Source: Deltaproteobacteria bacterium (GTDB taxonomy: Bacteria > Myxococcota_A > Polyangia > DRWM01 > JAAZOP01). From it: a stretch of 40,778 nt of DNA. The translations under genes were made by a program, and so were the position numbers. This document shows positions 8,897-17,900 of this stretch, in pieces. A model generated the notes under the pieces. It ran no database searches, was not told the DNA's origin, and was given only the letters and a program-made list of their open reading frames with translations. Numbering within the stretch: position 1 is the stretch's first letter; each line of letters starts with the position of its first letter. The stretch spans positions 1-40,778 of the forward strand of contig JACRCZ010000048.1 in NCBI GenBank assembly GCA_016218765.1. The letters are read 5' to 3'.

Positions 8897-9802
8897 CTAC
8901 GGCAGCGCCTGCACCACCTCGCGCACCAGGTGGTCGATGAGGTCGATGGAGGTGGTGCACCCGTCGGCGCCGGTCATCACGGGGAGGACGAGCGCCCGGG
9001 CGGAGAGCCCGTCGGCGACGAATTCGATGCGGTCCGAGGGATGGAAGCTCTCGCCGACGACCAGCCTCACGCCGGCGCCGGCCTGGGCTTCCACGAGCGC
9101 GACGACGTCGCTATCGGACGGCGGAACGCCCGGCAAGGGCTCGATCGTGCCCACTTCCTCGAAGCCGGCCCACTCCAGGAAGTAGACCCAGCTCGGGTGG
9201 TACACGATGACCTTGGTCCCTGCGAACGGCTTGAGCAACTCCTTCCACTCGGTCATCCGGTCGCCCAGCCGCCGGGCGAAGTCGCGCAGCCCGGACTCGT
9301 AGGCGTCGCTGCCGTCCGGATCGATCGCCTTGAGTCGCTGCGTGATCGCCACCGCGACGCGCAATCCGTTGCGCGGATCGGTCCAGGTGTGCGGGTTGCC
9401 CTGGGGATGGACGTCGCCCTGCGAGCGGTCCACCGCGCCCGTGGGTACATCCTTGAGCGGAACGACCGCGGCCACGTTGAGATGGCCCGTGGCGCCCGGC
9501 TGGATGCGCGCATTGTCGGCCGTCCGGATGAGCGGCGGCAGCCAACCCGCCTCCAGCTCGGCTCCCGCGTAGATCAACAGATCCGCGTCGGCCAGGTCCA
9601 CCGCGAAGCTGGGCCGGGCGTCGACGAAGTGCGGATCCTGCGTCGGCTGCACCAGCGAGACGGTCTCGACCCGCTCGCCGCCGATCTCCCGCGCGATCTG
9701 CGCGAAGTCGGGGATCGAGGTGACGATCTTCACTGCGGCGGCGGCATCCGGCGGCTGGAACACCGCCGCAACGGCCACGAACGTCAAGAGCAGATGCGAC
9801 AT
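8897..9802 (-). CDS. znuA: ZnuA-like metal ABC transporter substrate-binding protein
   Basis: The 301-residue product begins at an ATG with GGAAGGAG eight bases upstream. A signal peptide (LLLTFVAVAAVFQ...) sends it to the periplasm. The sequence fits the cluster A-I (ZnuA/TroA) family: IVTSIPDFAQIAREIGG near the N-terminus, a first metal-ligand histidine in QDPHFVD (His58), a second in GNPHTW (His138), a third in VYHPSW, and a distal region GESFHPSD. The long histidine-rich loop of many zinc-specific ZnuA proteins is only a short D-V-H-P-Q-G-N-P-H stretch, so zinc is likely but manganese is possible. It lies 17 bases after the permease gene on the same strand and delivers metal to that permease. 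Confidence 0.88.
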   Translation of the reverse strand: MSHLLLTFVAVAAVFQPPDAAAAVKIVTSIPDFAQIAREIGGERVETVSLVQPTQDPHFVDARPSFAVDLADADLLIYAGAELEAGWLPPLIRTADNARIQPGATGHLNVAAVVPLKDVPTGAVDRSQGDVHPQGNPHTWTDPRNGLRVAVAITQRLKAIDPDGSDAYESGLRDFARRLGDRMTEWKELLKPFAGTKVIVYHPSWVYFLEWAGFEEVGTIEPLPGVPPSDSDVVALVEAQAGAGVRLVVGESFHPSDRIEFVADGLSARALVLPVMTGADGCTTSIDLIDHLVREVVQALP

Positions 9803-9819
9803 GTCCGGACTCCTTCCTT

Positions 9820-11040
9820 TCACGAGCCCCGCACGGCACGCACGACGAGCGCCGGAACGACCAGCACGGCCGCCGTCACCGCGCGCGTCGCGCCGGCGGG
9901 GAAATTCCATACCCAGGCCAGGTAGTATCCGAGGAAGCTGGCCGCGGCCCCGAGGGTCGCGGCCAGCATGAACGCCGCACGCAGCGAGGAAACGCAGAGC
10001 AGCGCCCCCACGGCGGGAAGGACCAGGAACGCGAACGCCGGCAGCGCCCCGATGGCGCGCGAGGCGGTCGCGATCACGACCCCGATGCCGACCAGCAGCA
10101 GCAGGCCCACCGTCCGGGTGCGGATCCCCGACGCCTGCGCCGTTTCCGGATCGAACGAGACGAAGAGGAACTCCTTGAACATCAGCACGTGGAGCAGCGC
10201 AACGGCGCCCGCCGTTCCGAGCAGCACCTGGAGCTGGCCGGGGTCGAGTGCCACGGAGTCGCCGTACAGGACGTGCCGGATCTCGTGCGTCCCCTGCGGG
10301 ATGCGCGCCGCGACCAGCACCAGCAGCCCGGAGGCGGCGAGGTACGCGAACCCGACGACCGACTCCTGCGTGATCCGGCGATAGCGCGGCGTCGCCGACA
10401 GCAGCGACGCCGCGACGACCACGAAAACCACCGCCACGGCCATCGGCTGGAGCCACGGCGGCACCTCGGGCTCCGCGTGCCCGCCGCTGCCGCCGGAACG
10501 CTTCGCGCCGGTGGGGGGAGCGGCGTACGCGCGCACGCCTTGCTCGTCGAAGACCTCCCCGCGCCGCGCGACCGCGGCGGCGCCGCCGTCCGCCCCGGCC
10601 TCCGGCGACGCTCCGGCATCGGCCGTGCCCATCGCCTGCCCGGCCTGCTCGACGCCGACTTCGGTCAGGAACGCCGCCAGGTCGTCGTCGCTGAGCACCC
10701 CGGCCTGCGGCTCCCCCACCCCGGCGTCGTCGCGGGCGTCGTCGTGGGCGTCGTCGGCAGCACGTCCGGACCGTGGACCCGCCGGCGGCGATGAGAGGGC
10801 AACGGTCGCACGGGGGGCGGACGCCTGCCCCGCCGGCGGCGCCGGGTCCGGAACGAAATGCAGGGCCAGGAAGAACGCCATGACCACCCCGAGCCCCGCG
10901 ACCTCGCCCAGCGCCGCGGCGACGAAGACGACCCGGCGCAGGACGACCCACACGCCGAGGTATCCGCAGACGGCCCCGGCAACGAGGCCGGCGAGCACCT
11001 GGTTGAGCCAGATCTCCGAATGGTCGAAGAAGCCGGGCAT
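9820..11040 (-). CDS. znuB: ZnuB-like metal ABC transporter permease with a large soluble insert
   Basis: The 406-residue product is an ABC-3-type inner-membrane permease. Recognisable regions are the N-terminal GAVCGYLGVWVVLRRVVFVA-type start with ALGEVAGLGV, and the C-terminal half with GDSVAL, KEFLFVSFDPETAQASG and the helices LLLLVGIGVVIATA and AFLVLPAV. Family members are usually about 260-300 residues. The excess is a hydrophilic block at residues ~65-197, between the second and third membrane segments, rich in A/D/G/P with a D-D-A-H-D-D-A-R-D-D-A run that could bind metal. It starts three bases after the ATPase stop codon and is followed by the substrate-binding protein, so all three are co-expressed. 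Confidence 0.85.
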   Translation of the reverse strand: MPGFFDHSEIWLNQVLAGLVAGAVCGYLGVWVVLRRVVFVAAALGEVAGLGVVMAFFLALHFVPDPAPPAGQASAPRATVALSSPPAGPRSGRAADDAHDDARDDAGVGEPQAGVLSDDDLAAFLTEVGVEQAGQAMGTADAGASPEAGADGGAAAVARRGEVFDEQGVRAYAAPPTGAKRSGGSGGHAEPEVPPWLQPMAVAVVFVVVAASLLSATPRYRRITQESVVGFAYLAASGLLVLVAARIPQGTHEIRHVLYGDSVALDPGQLQVLLGTAGAVALLHVLMFKEFLFVSFDPETAQASGIRTRTVGLLLLVGIGVVIATASRAIGALPAFAFLVLPAVGALLCVSSLRAAFMLAATLGAAASFLGYYLAWVWNFPAGATRAVTAAVLVVPALVVRAVRGS

Positions 11041-11043
11041 GCG

Positions 11044-11865
11044 CTACTCCGTCCCCGCGGGCCGGTCGCCGCCCGGCCCCGCATTCGCCGCGACGGCGTC
11101 GATCTCGCGCAGCGCCACGCGATGACCGCCGACCTCCGCCACCCGCACGCTCGTCCCATACAGCTCGGCCAGCACGTCCGGCCGCACCATGTCCGCCGTC
11201 GCGCCGGCACGGAACATCCGCGGGTCGTGGCGGATGAACACGAGCCGGTCCGCCCGGTTCATCACCGTGCTCAGCACGTGCGAGATGAGCAGGATCGTCA
11301 TGCCCTGCCGGTGCAGCCCGGCCAGGATGTCCATCACCGCCCCCTCGCCGGCGATGTCCATCCCGTTGGTCGGCTCGTCCAAGGCCAGGATGTCCGGCTC
11401 GAGAGCCAGAGCCCGGGCGATCAGCACCCGCTGCTGCTGGCCCCCGGACAGGTCGCGGAAGGGCCGGTCGGCCAGCTCGCCGATCCCGACGCACGCCATC
11501 GCCGCGAGCGACTTGCGGCGATCCTCCGCGTCCGGGAACCGCAGCAGACCGAGCCGCGCCGTGCGCCCCATACGCACGACTTCGAAAGCGCTGAGCGGAA
11601 AGATCCGATCGAGGTGCTCGCGCTGGATGACGTAGCCGAACCGGACGGCGCCTCCGCCCGGACGGCGCGCACGGACGACACCGCCCAGCGGCCGCAACAG
11701 GCCGAGCAACGTGCGCAGCAGGGTCGTCTTGCCGCCGCCGTTGGGCCCGACGATGCCGACAAACTCGCCGGCCGCGATGGCGAGGTCGATGCCCGACAGC
11801 AGCGGATGGTGTCGATAGCCGATTGTCGCGTTCTCGAACCGCACGATCGGTTCCGCTTCGCCCAT
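11044..11865 (-). CDS. znuC: ZnuC-like metal ABC transporter ATP-binding protein
   Basis: The product (273 residues from the ATG at 11865, with GGAGGGA upstream) is the ATPase of the metal-uptake system. It has Walker A GPNGGGKTT, the Q-loop in YVIQREH, signature LSGGQQQRVLIARAL, Walker B DILALDEPTNGMD and the switch histidine in LLISHVL. These are complete, so it should hydrolyse ATP. The 3-base spacing to the permease gene shows they are one transcription unit. A longer frame extends upstream to 11955, but it has no ribosome site and the added residues do not look like the family. A 156-base gap separates it from the small membrane protein gene upstream. Confidence 0.9.
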   Translation of the reverse strand: MGEAEPIVRFENATIGYRHHPLLSGIDLAIAAGEFVGIVGPNGGGKTTLLRTLLGLLRPLGGVVRARRPGGGAVRFGYVIQREHLDRIFPLSAFEVVRMGRTARLGLLRFPDAEDRRKSLAAMACVGIGELADRPFRDLSGGQQQRVLIARALALEPDILALDEPTNGMDIAGEGAVMDILAGLHRQGMTILLISHVLSTVMNRADRLVFIRHDPRMFRAGATADMVRPDVLAELYGTSVRVAEVGGHRVALREIDAVAANAGPGGDRPAGTE

Positions 11866-12021
11866 CGGTCCCTCCGCGGGACGTCGCGCGCCCCGCGATT
11901 CCGGAGAGACGAGCCCCGCGACCGCCCGGACTGGACGGCCGCGGAAATCGCCCATGGGACGATCGGGAAAGGGCCCTTCGGCCCTCAGGCTCGGCGACGA
12001 GCACCGGGGCCGTGGACCGGC

Positions 12022-12309
12022 TCAGACGGGGGGGCCGCGCGGATGGCCCGCGTGGAGACGGGGCCGGACAGGGGGGGTCGAGGTCGCGAGCTGCACCCGC
12101 TGCACGGGCGCCGGCTCGATCGATGGCACGGCCGCGGCGGCGACAACCGCCGCGCCGTGCGCAGCCTGGCAGACGATACACTGGGTGTCGGAGTGCGTCG
12201 GCTGCAGGCTGAGGTGGATCGCCTCGTGCAGCGCGACGCCCAGCACGGCGGCCAGCGCCAACGCCGCCACCGCGCTGCCGAACCGCCGCACCGGATCCGA
12301 TGCTCCCAC
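12022..12309 (-). CDS. Small DUF2946-like CxxC membrane protein
   Basis: The 95-residue product starts with GTG. It has one N-terminal hydrophobic segment (FGSAVAALALAAVLGVAL), then H-E-A-I-H, a C-I-V-C-Q-A-A-H motif and a C-terminal tail ending R-G-P-P-V. This layout, with a C-x2-C-x3-H motif after a single helix and a conserved R-x-P-P end, is like DUF2946 and related small proteins found near metal-uptake genes. The Cys/His set could bind a metal ion on the periplasmic side. It lies directly behind the predicted promoter at 12318-12346, whose -10 is only eight bases from the GTG; no ribosome site is visible, so translation is probably leaderless. It is the first gene of the metal cluster. 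Confidence 0.65.
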   Translation of the reverse strand: MGASDPVRRFGSAVAALALAAVLGVALHEAIHLSLQPTHSDTQCIVCQAAHGAAVVAAAAVPSIEPAPVQRVQLATSTPPVRPRLHAGHPRGPPV

Positions 12310-12317
12310 GGGGGATC

Positions 12318-12347
12318 AACCTAGCTGCCGGAACTTGAGGCGTCAAG
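12318..12347 (-). promoter_or_regulatory. Promoter with palindromic site for the metal-uptake cluster
   Basis: On the minus strand a -35 TTGACG (plus 12341-12346) is followed after 17 bases by TAGGTT as -10 (plus 12318-12323). A perfect inverted repeat, CTTGA-GGCG-TCAAG (12334-12347), covers the -35 element, the position expected for repressor binding. A Fur/Zur-type metal regulator is an attractive but unproven candidate. The -10 sits eight bases from the GTG of the small CxxC protein, which predicts a nearly leaderless transcript. Confidence 0.55.
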
Positions 12348-12470
12348 CCGCGGCGATGATTCCATCCAATCCGGCTCTCCGGCCGACCTCCCCGCCTCCC
12401 CCTACCTGACAGCCCGCCGCCGCTCCTTAGCATGGTCCTCGTGGAGCGCGTTCGACCACGGAGGGACGCC

Positions 12471-13367
12471 ATGGAGAAGAAGATCTCGAAGGCCGTGCTG
12501 ATCACCGGCTGCTCGTCCGGCATCGGCCGGGCGACGGCGAAGCACCTGATGGAGGAGGGGTATGTCGTCTACGCCACGGCGCGCGACGTGGAGACGATCG
12601 AAGGACTGCGGGAGCAGGGCGCGCGGACCCTGCGGCTCGACGTGACGGACGAGGCATCGATGGCCGCGGCGGTCGCGGCGATCGTGGAGGCCGAGGGTGC
12701 GGTGGGCATCCTGGTGAACAACGCGGGCTACGCGCAGGGGGGCGCGGTGGAGACGGTGCCGCTGGAGAAGATCCGGCGCCAGTTCGAGACGAACGTCTTC
12801 GGGTTGATCCGCCTGACGCAGCTCGTGCTGCCCGGGATGCGCCGCCAGCGCTGGGGCCGCGTGATCAATCTCAGCTCGATGGGCGGCCGGCTCACGCTTC
12901 CCGGCGGCGGCATCTACCACGCTTCGAAGCACGCGGTGGAGGCGATCGGCGACGCGTTGCGGTTCGAGGTCGCCGGCTTCGGGATCAAGGTCGTGACGAT
13001 CGAGCCCGGGTTGATCCGCTCGGGGTTCGCCAAGGCCGCGGTCGCGACGCTGGGCGGGAGCGAGGCGACGAGCGGGCCGTACGGCGAGTTCAACGAGACG
13101 GTCGCACGGATGACGGAGGAGGCGTACGACCGTGGCGCCTTCGCCCGCCTGGGCGGCGAGCCGGAGGCCGTGGCGCGGGTGATCGCGAAGGCGCTGCGCA
13201 ACCCGCGCCCCCGCGCGCGCTATCGCGTGACCAACTCCGCGCGCCTGCTCCTCTTGCAGCGCCGCCTGTTCGGCGACCGCACGTGGGACGCCTTCCTGCG
13301 CACGCAGTATCCCGAGCCTTCGTGTCCGCCACCCCGTCCGGGTGTCGCCGCCGCCGAATCGTGCTGA
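12471..13367 (+). CDS. Short-chain dehydrogenase/reductase (SDR)
   Basis: The 298-residue product starts at an ATG with GGAGGG upstream. It is a classical SDR: nucleotide-binding TGCSSGIG (residues 12-19), NNAG (83-86), a catalytic serine region INLSSMGG (around 135) and the catalytic YHASK with Tyr149 and Lys153. The motifs are complete, so it should be an active NAD(P)-dependent oxidoreductase in the cytosol. The length, the C-S-S-G-I-G form and the region after the active site resemble the retinol/17-beta-hydroxysteroid dehydrogenase-like group. The actual substrate cannot be read from sequence. It diverges from the metal cluster and is probably its own unit, as the next gene begins 89 bases on with its own ribosome site. 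Confidence 0.92.
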   Translation: MEKKISKAVLITGCSSGIGRATAKHLMEEGYVVYATARDVETIEGLREQGARTLRLDVTDEASMAAAVAAIVEAEGAVGILVNNAGYAQGGAVETVPLEKIRRQFETNVFGLIRLTQLVLPGMRRQRWGRVINLSSMGGRLTLPGGGIYHASKHAVEAIGDALRFEVAGFGIKVVTIEPGLIRSGFAKAAVATLGGSEATSGPYGEFNETVARMTEEAYDRGAFARLGGEPEAVARVIAKALRNPRPRARYRVTNSARLLLLQRRLFGDRTWDAFLRTQYPEPSCPPPRPGVAAAESC

Positions 13368-13456
13368 GGCCCCGGACCCCGCAACTTGCGCCGTCCTCCT
13401 CCGCCTTCCCGTGCTAGTCTGTCCGCCGCGGGGGGCGGGAAGGGAACGGAGCGAGC

Positions 13457-14848
13457 ATGGCGAGCACGGCGAGCATCGGCCACGGTCCGGCACCGAACGG
13501 CACCACCTTTCTCGTCCGGATGATCCTTGCGGCGACGTTCCTCTCCGGTTGCGCCCAGCCGCCGGGGTCGGACGACGTGGCGACGCGCCCCGACGACGGC
13601 GCTGTCGAGCCCGGCGTCGAGGTCGACGACGGTGGCGGCGGCGAGGCGGAGGACGAGGCCGGCGCGGAGTTCGAGGCCGGCGAGGCGGACGACGGCGAGA
13701 CGACGCTCGACCCGGACGCGGCGTGCACGAGCGCCGGCGTGGAGGCGGTGGTGGAGCGGCTGCCGGTCGACATCATCTGGGTCGTGGACAACTCGGCCAG
13801 CATGCGCCCCGCGATCGAGCAGGTGCAGTCCGGGCTGAACGACTTCGCCGCGCTGGTCGGCGGTGCCGGCCTCGACTACCACGTCCTCATGCTCAGCCTC
13901 CGCGGCGTCGGCGAGACCACCACCTCCGGCGGCACTCGCTTCCAAGCCTGCATCCCGCCGCCGCTCGGCGGCCCTTCTTGCGCCGACAACCCGCCGCTGT
14001 TCCACCAGGTCGAGGTCGACATCCGCAGCACGCAGCCGCTGGAGCAGTTCCTGGGCACGCTGGGCCAGACCGCCGGCTACACGGCCCTGGACGAGCGCGG
14101 CAGCGACCCGTGGCTCGACCTGCTGCGCCCCGAGGCGACCAAGACGATCGTGGTGGTCACCGACGACAACGCCCGGATGGTGGAGCGGTCGGGCACGTCG
14201 TTCGTCGCCGGTCCCGGCGGCGGGGCGACGGGGGACCCCGCGGCCACGGCGGACTGGTTCGAGACCACGACGGACGTCTCGGACGGCAGCAACCCGTTCA
14301 ACTCGCTGACGCTCCCCGAGGGCATCCTCGATCCGCGCTGGGGCGGCCTCTTCGACGGCTACACCTTCAGCGCCCTGTACGGCTGGGGTTCGGAGACGGA
14401 CCCGAGCGTCCCATGCACCTACTCGGGCGGCACGGAGCCGCCCTCCAGCGGCCCGACGTACACCGAGCTGGTGACGCGTCGCAGCGGTGTGCGCGCGCGG
14501 ATCTGCGACGGGCCGGCGGCCTGGGGTCCGTTCTTCGACGGCGTCGCGACCGCGGTCGAGCGTGCGAGCCGGGTCGACTGCACGATTCCGATTCCGGAGC
14601 CGCCCGCAGGGATGACCTTCGAGCGCGACATGATCAACGTCCTGGTCGACGACGGTTCGGGCAGCGTCGCGGTCTACAAGGTCCCGTCGGCCGCCGACTG
14701 CGACGACCGCGGCGGATGGTACTACGACGACGAGTCCGCGCCCACCGCCGTCGTGCTCTGCCCCGCGACCTGCGAGCGGGTCCAACCCACGGGCGGTGCG
14801 ACCACGCGGGTCGACGTCCAGTTCGGCTGCGCGACGATCCTGCTCTGA
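13457..14848 (+). CDS. von Willebrand factor A domain lipoprotein
   Basis: The 463-residue product has a lipoprotein signal with a good lipobox (F-L-S-G-C, Cys32), an acidic D/E/G linker to about residue 95, then a vWA domain beginning VDIIWVVDNSASM (DxSxS about residue 115), with IVVVTDDNA as a later strand. Many cysteines in the second half (for example ACTSAG, QACIPPP, PSCAD, VPCTYSG, ADCDDRGG, LCPATC, FGCATI) suggest disulfides and an extracytoplasmic location. Proteins of this architecture are common in Myxococcota and are presumed surface adhesion or scaffold lipoproteins. It is unrelated in layout to the YfbK-like protein at 5570-7279. Confidence 0.85.
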   Translation: MASTASIGHGPAPNGTTFLVRMILAATFLSGCAQPPGSDDVATRPDDGAVEPGVEVDDGGGGEAEDEAGAEFEAGEADDGETTLDPDAACTSAGVEAVVERLPVDIIWVVDNSASMRPAIEQVQSGLNDFAALVGGAGLDYHVLMLSLRGVGETTTSGGTRFQACIPPPLGGPSCADNPPLFHQVEVDIRSTQPLEQFLGTLGQTAGYTALDERGSDPWLDLLRPEATKTIVVVTDDNARMVERSGTSFVAGPGGGATGDPAATADWFETTTDVSDGSNPFNSLTLPEGILDPRWGGLFDGYTFSALYGWGSETDPSVPCTYSGGTEPPSSGPTYTELVTRRSGVRARICDGPAAWGPFFDGVATAVERASRVDCTIPIPEPPAGMTFERDMINVLVDDGSGSVAVYKVPSAADCDDRGGWYYDDESAPTAVVLCPATCERVQPTGGATTRVDVQFGCATILL

Positions 14849-14914
14849 ACGCCGCTTGACGGGACCCCCCACTGCAGGCAACCTCCCGGCCCCGGGCGGG
14901 GACTGGATGCGCGG

Positions 14915-17900
14915 ATGGACAAGACCCTCGGAATCGATATCGGCTCCACCACCTTGAAGCTCTGCCTCCTCGCCGAAGACGGCACCGTCGAGCACGCCGC
15001 GCTCGCCCACGAAGGCGACCTCCCCGGCACCCTCTCGCGCCTCCTGGACCGTCTGGGCATCTCCGCGCCCGACCCCTCCACCGCTCCGTCCCCCCACCGC
15101 TCCACCGCTCCACCGCTCCACCGCTCTTCTTCCCGAGGCCTCGTCACCGGCACCGAGGGCCGGCACCGCATCGCCCTGCCCGACATCATCGCCGCCGTCG
15201 GAATCGAGAGCGGCCTGGCCGCCCTCGGCCTGAGGCCCCGCGCCGTCGTCTCCATGGGTGGCGAGGATCTGGTCGTCTACGCCCTCGACCGCGAAGGCCG
15301 CATCGCCAGCACCTACGCCGGCAACAAGTGCGCGTCCGGCACCGGCGAGTTCCTCCGCCAGCAACTCGGCCGCATGAACCTGCGCCTCGAGGACCTCGAC
15401 GAGGTCTGCACCGGCGCCTGCGTCCACCGCCTCTCCGCCCGCTGCTCCGTGTTCATGAAGTCGGACTGCACGCACCGGCTGAACAAGGGCGAGGCGACCA
15501 AGGGCGACATCGCGCTCTCGCTCTCCAAGGTCATGGCCGACAAGGTCGCCGAGTTCCTGACCAAGGCCAAGCTCAAGAGCGGCCAGGTGGTCCTCATCGG
15601 CGGCGTCACGCGCAACCGCTACCTGGTCGACTTCGTCCGCCAAAGCTGCCCGGGGATCGCGTTCGTGGTGCCGGCCGAGGCGCCGTTCTTCGAGGCCTTC
15701 GGCGCGGCGCACCTGGCCCGCAGCCGCGGGGCCGAGCTGCCGGCGGAGCCGGTGCGGCCGGGCTCGGCGCTGGTGTTCAAGACCTTCCGGCCCCTCTCCG
15801 AGTCCCGCGAGCTGGTGCACAACGCGCCGTCGCGCCGCGCCGCGTACGACCCCCAGGCCGAGTACGTCCTCGGCGTCGACGGCGGCTCGACCACGACCAA
15901 GGTCGCGCTCATCAACGCCGCGACCCTGGAGATCGTGGCCGAGCACTACGGGCGCACGCACGGCGACCCGGTCGCCGCGCTGAAGCTCTGCCTGCGCGAG
16001 GTGCGAAAACAGCTCGGCACGCACCGGCCGAAGATCCGCCTCGTCGCCACCACCGGCTCCTCCCGCGAGCTGCTCGGCGTCTTCCTCGAGACCCCCGGCG
16101 TGTACAACGAGATCATCGCCCACACGGTCGGCACGACCTACTTCCAGAAGGACGTCGACACGATCTTCGAGATCGGCGGCCAGGACGCGAAGTACGTCTA
16201 CATCAACAACGGCGTCCCGATCGATTACGCGATGAACGAGGCCTGCTCGGCCGGCACGGGCTCCTTCCTGGAGGAGTCGTCCGCCTCGGACCTCAACATC
16301 GAGACGGCTCCGGAGATCGGCCCGCTCGCCCTGCAGGCCGCGGCGCCGCTGAAGTTCGGCGAGCACTGCTCGGCCTTCATCAACTCCGACATCCGCAAGG
16401 CGATCCAGCAGGGCGCCGCGCGCGAGGACATCGTCGCCGGCCTCGTCTTCTCCATCGTCGCCAACTACCTGAATCGCGTGGTGGGGAACCGCGCCATCGG
16501 CAATCACATCGTGCTCCAGGGCGGCGTGGCCAAGAACCCCGCCGTGCCGCTGGCCTTCGCCCAGATGACCGGCAAGACCATCACCGTCCCGCCCGATCCC
16601 GAGCTGATGGGCTGCTTCGGCGTCGCACGGCTCGTGCTCCGGAAGCGCGACGAGGGGTTGATCGAGCCGGGCGAGTTCGACCTGGACGCCCTCATCGAGA
16701 AGGAAATCGCCTACAAGAAGGAATTCACCTGCAAGTCCTGCGAGAACCTCTGCTCGATCCGGCGCCTCCAGGTCGGCGAGCACACCTACCCCTTCGGCGG
16801 GCGCTGCTCGCTCTACACCAACCAGCGCAAGAAGCGCTCGATCCGTTCCGAGGACGTCGTCGACTACACGCAGGTGCGCACGAAGATGCTCTTCGAGGAC
16901 TTCGCGCCGCCCGCGGGGTCGCTGCGGCCACGGACTTCGCGCGTCGTCGGCGTCCCGATGGCGTTCTCGGTCCACTCGCTATGGCCGTTCTACTCCTGGT
17001 ACTTCCACACGCTGGGCGTGAAGGTCGAGGTCTCGACGCGCGTCGTCCCGGAAGGCATCGCGAAGCAGGAGAGCAACTACTGTTTCCCGGCGGAGATCGC
17101 GCACGGCGCGATCCAGGACGTGCTGGACAAGGGCGTCGACACGCTGTTCCTGCCGCACTTCCGCGACATGCCGTCGCTCGAGGACGTCCACGCCTGCGTC
17201 TGTCCGCTCACCCAGGGTTTGCCGTACTACGCCCGCCAGGCGTTCGGGCTGCGCGACGACCAGATGCTCCGGCCTCTCCTCTCGCTGGGCCGCGGGCTCG
17301 AGGCGAGCCGCGGCGCGTTCGAGGAGGTCGCCGAGCAGCTCGGGTTCACCCGCGCCGAGGGCGGACGCGCCTACGACGCCGGCGTCGAGCATTTCGCGAA
17401 ATTCCTCGACGCGTACCGCGAGCTGGGGCGGAAGGTGCTGGGCGAGGTCGCGGCGAGCCCGGAGCGGGTGTACATCGCTCTCCTGGGTCGCCCGTACAAC
17501 GCCTTCACCCGCGACGCGAACATGGGCATCCCGCGCAAGTTCACGTCGCAGGGCGTCACGGTGATCCCGTACGACATGATCTTCGAGGACGACGCCGACA
17601 TCCCGCCCAACAACTACTGGTTCTACGGGCAGCAGGACATGAAGGCGGCGCGGCAGGTGCGCAAGGTCCCGAACCTCTACCTGACGTGGATTTCGAACTT
17701 CTCCTGCGCCCCGGACTCGTTCCTGCTGCACTACGTCCGCTGGCTCATGGAGCAGAAGCCGTACCTCGTGCTGGAGATCGACTCGCACACCGCCGACGCC
17801 GGCCTGGACACGCGGGTCGAGGCGTTCCTGGACATCGTGGAGAGCTACCGGCGTCATGTGGTCCCGGTTGGTGAAAAGCCGTTCCGGCGGCGCTACGAGA

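Noticed and set aside
9802..12523. A long continuous minus-strand frame joining the ZnuA-like protein to everything upstream
   Set aside because: The part upstream of 9802 is out of frame with the ZnuB and ZnuC genes and is arginine-rich shadow; the signal peptide and ribosome site fix the start at 9802.
13220..16975. A 1251-residue open frame on the minus strand opposite the SDR, vWA and activase genes
   Set aside because: Its sequence is D/E/R/A/V/G-rich without motifs and mirrors real genes on the plus strand; high-GC DNA keeps antisense frames open.
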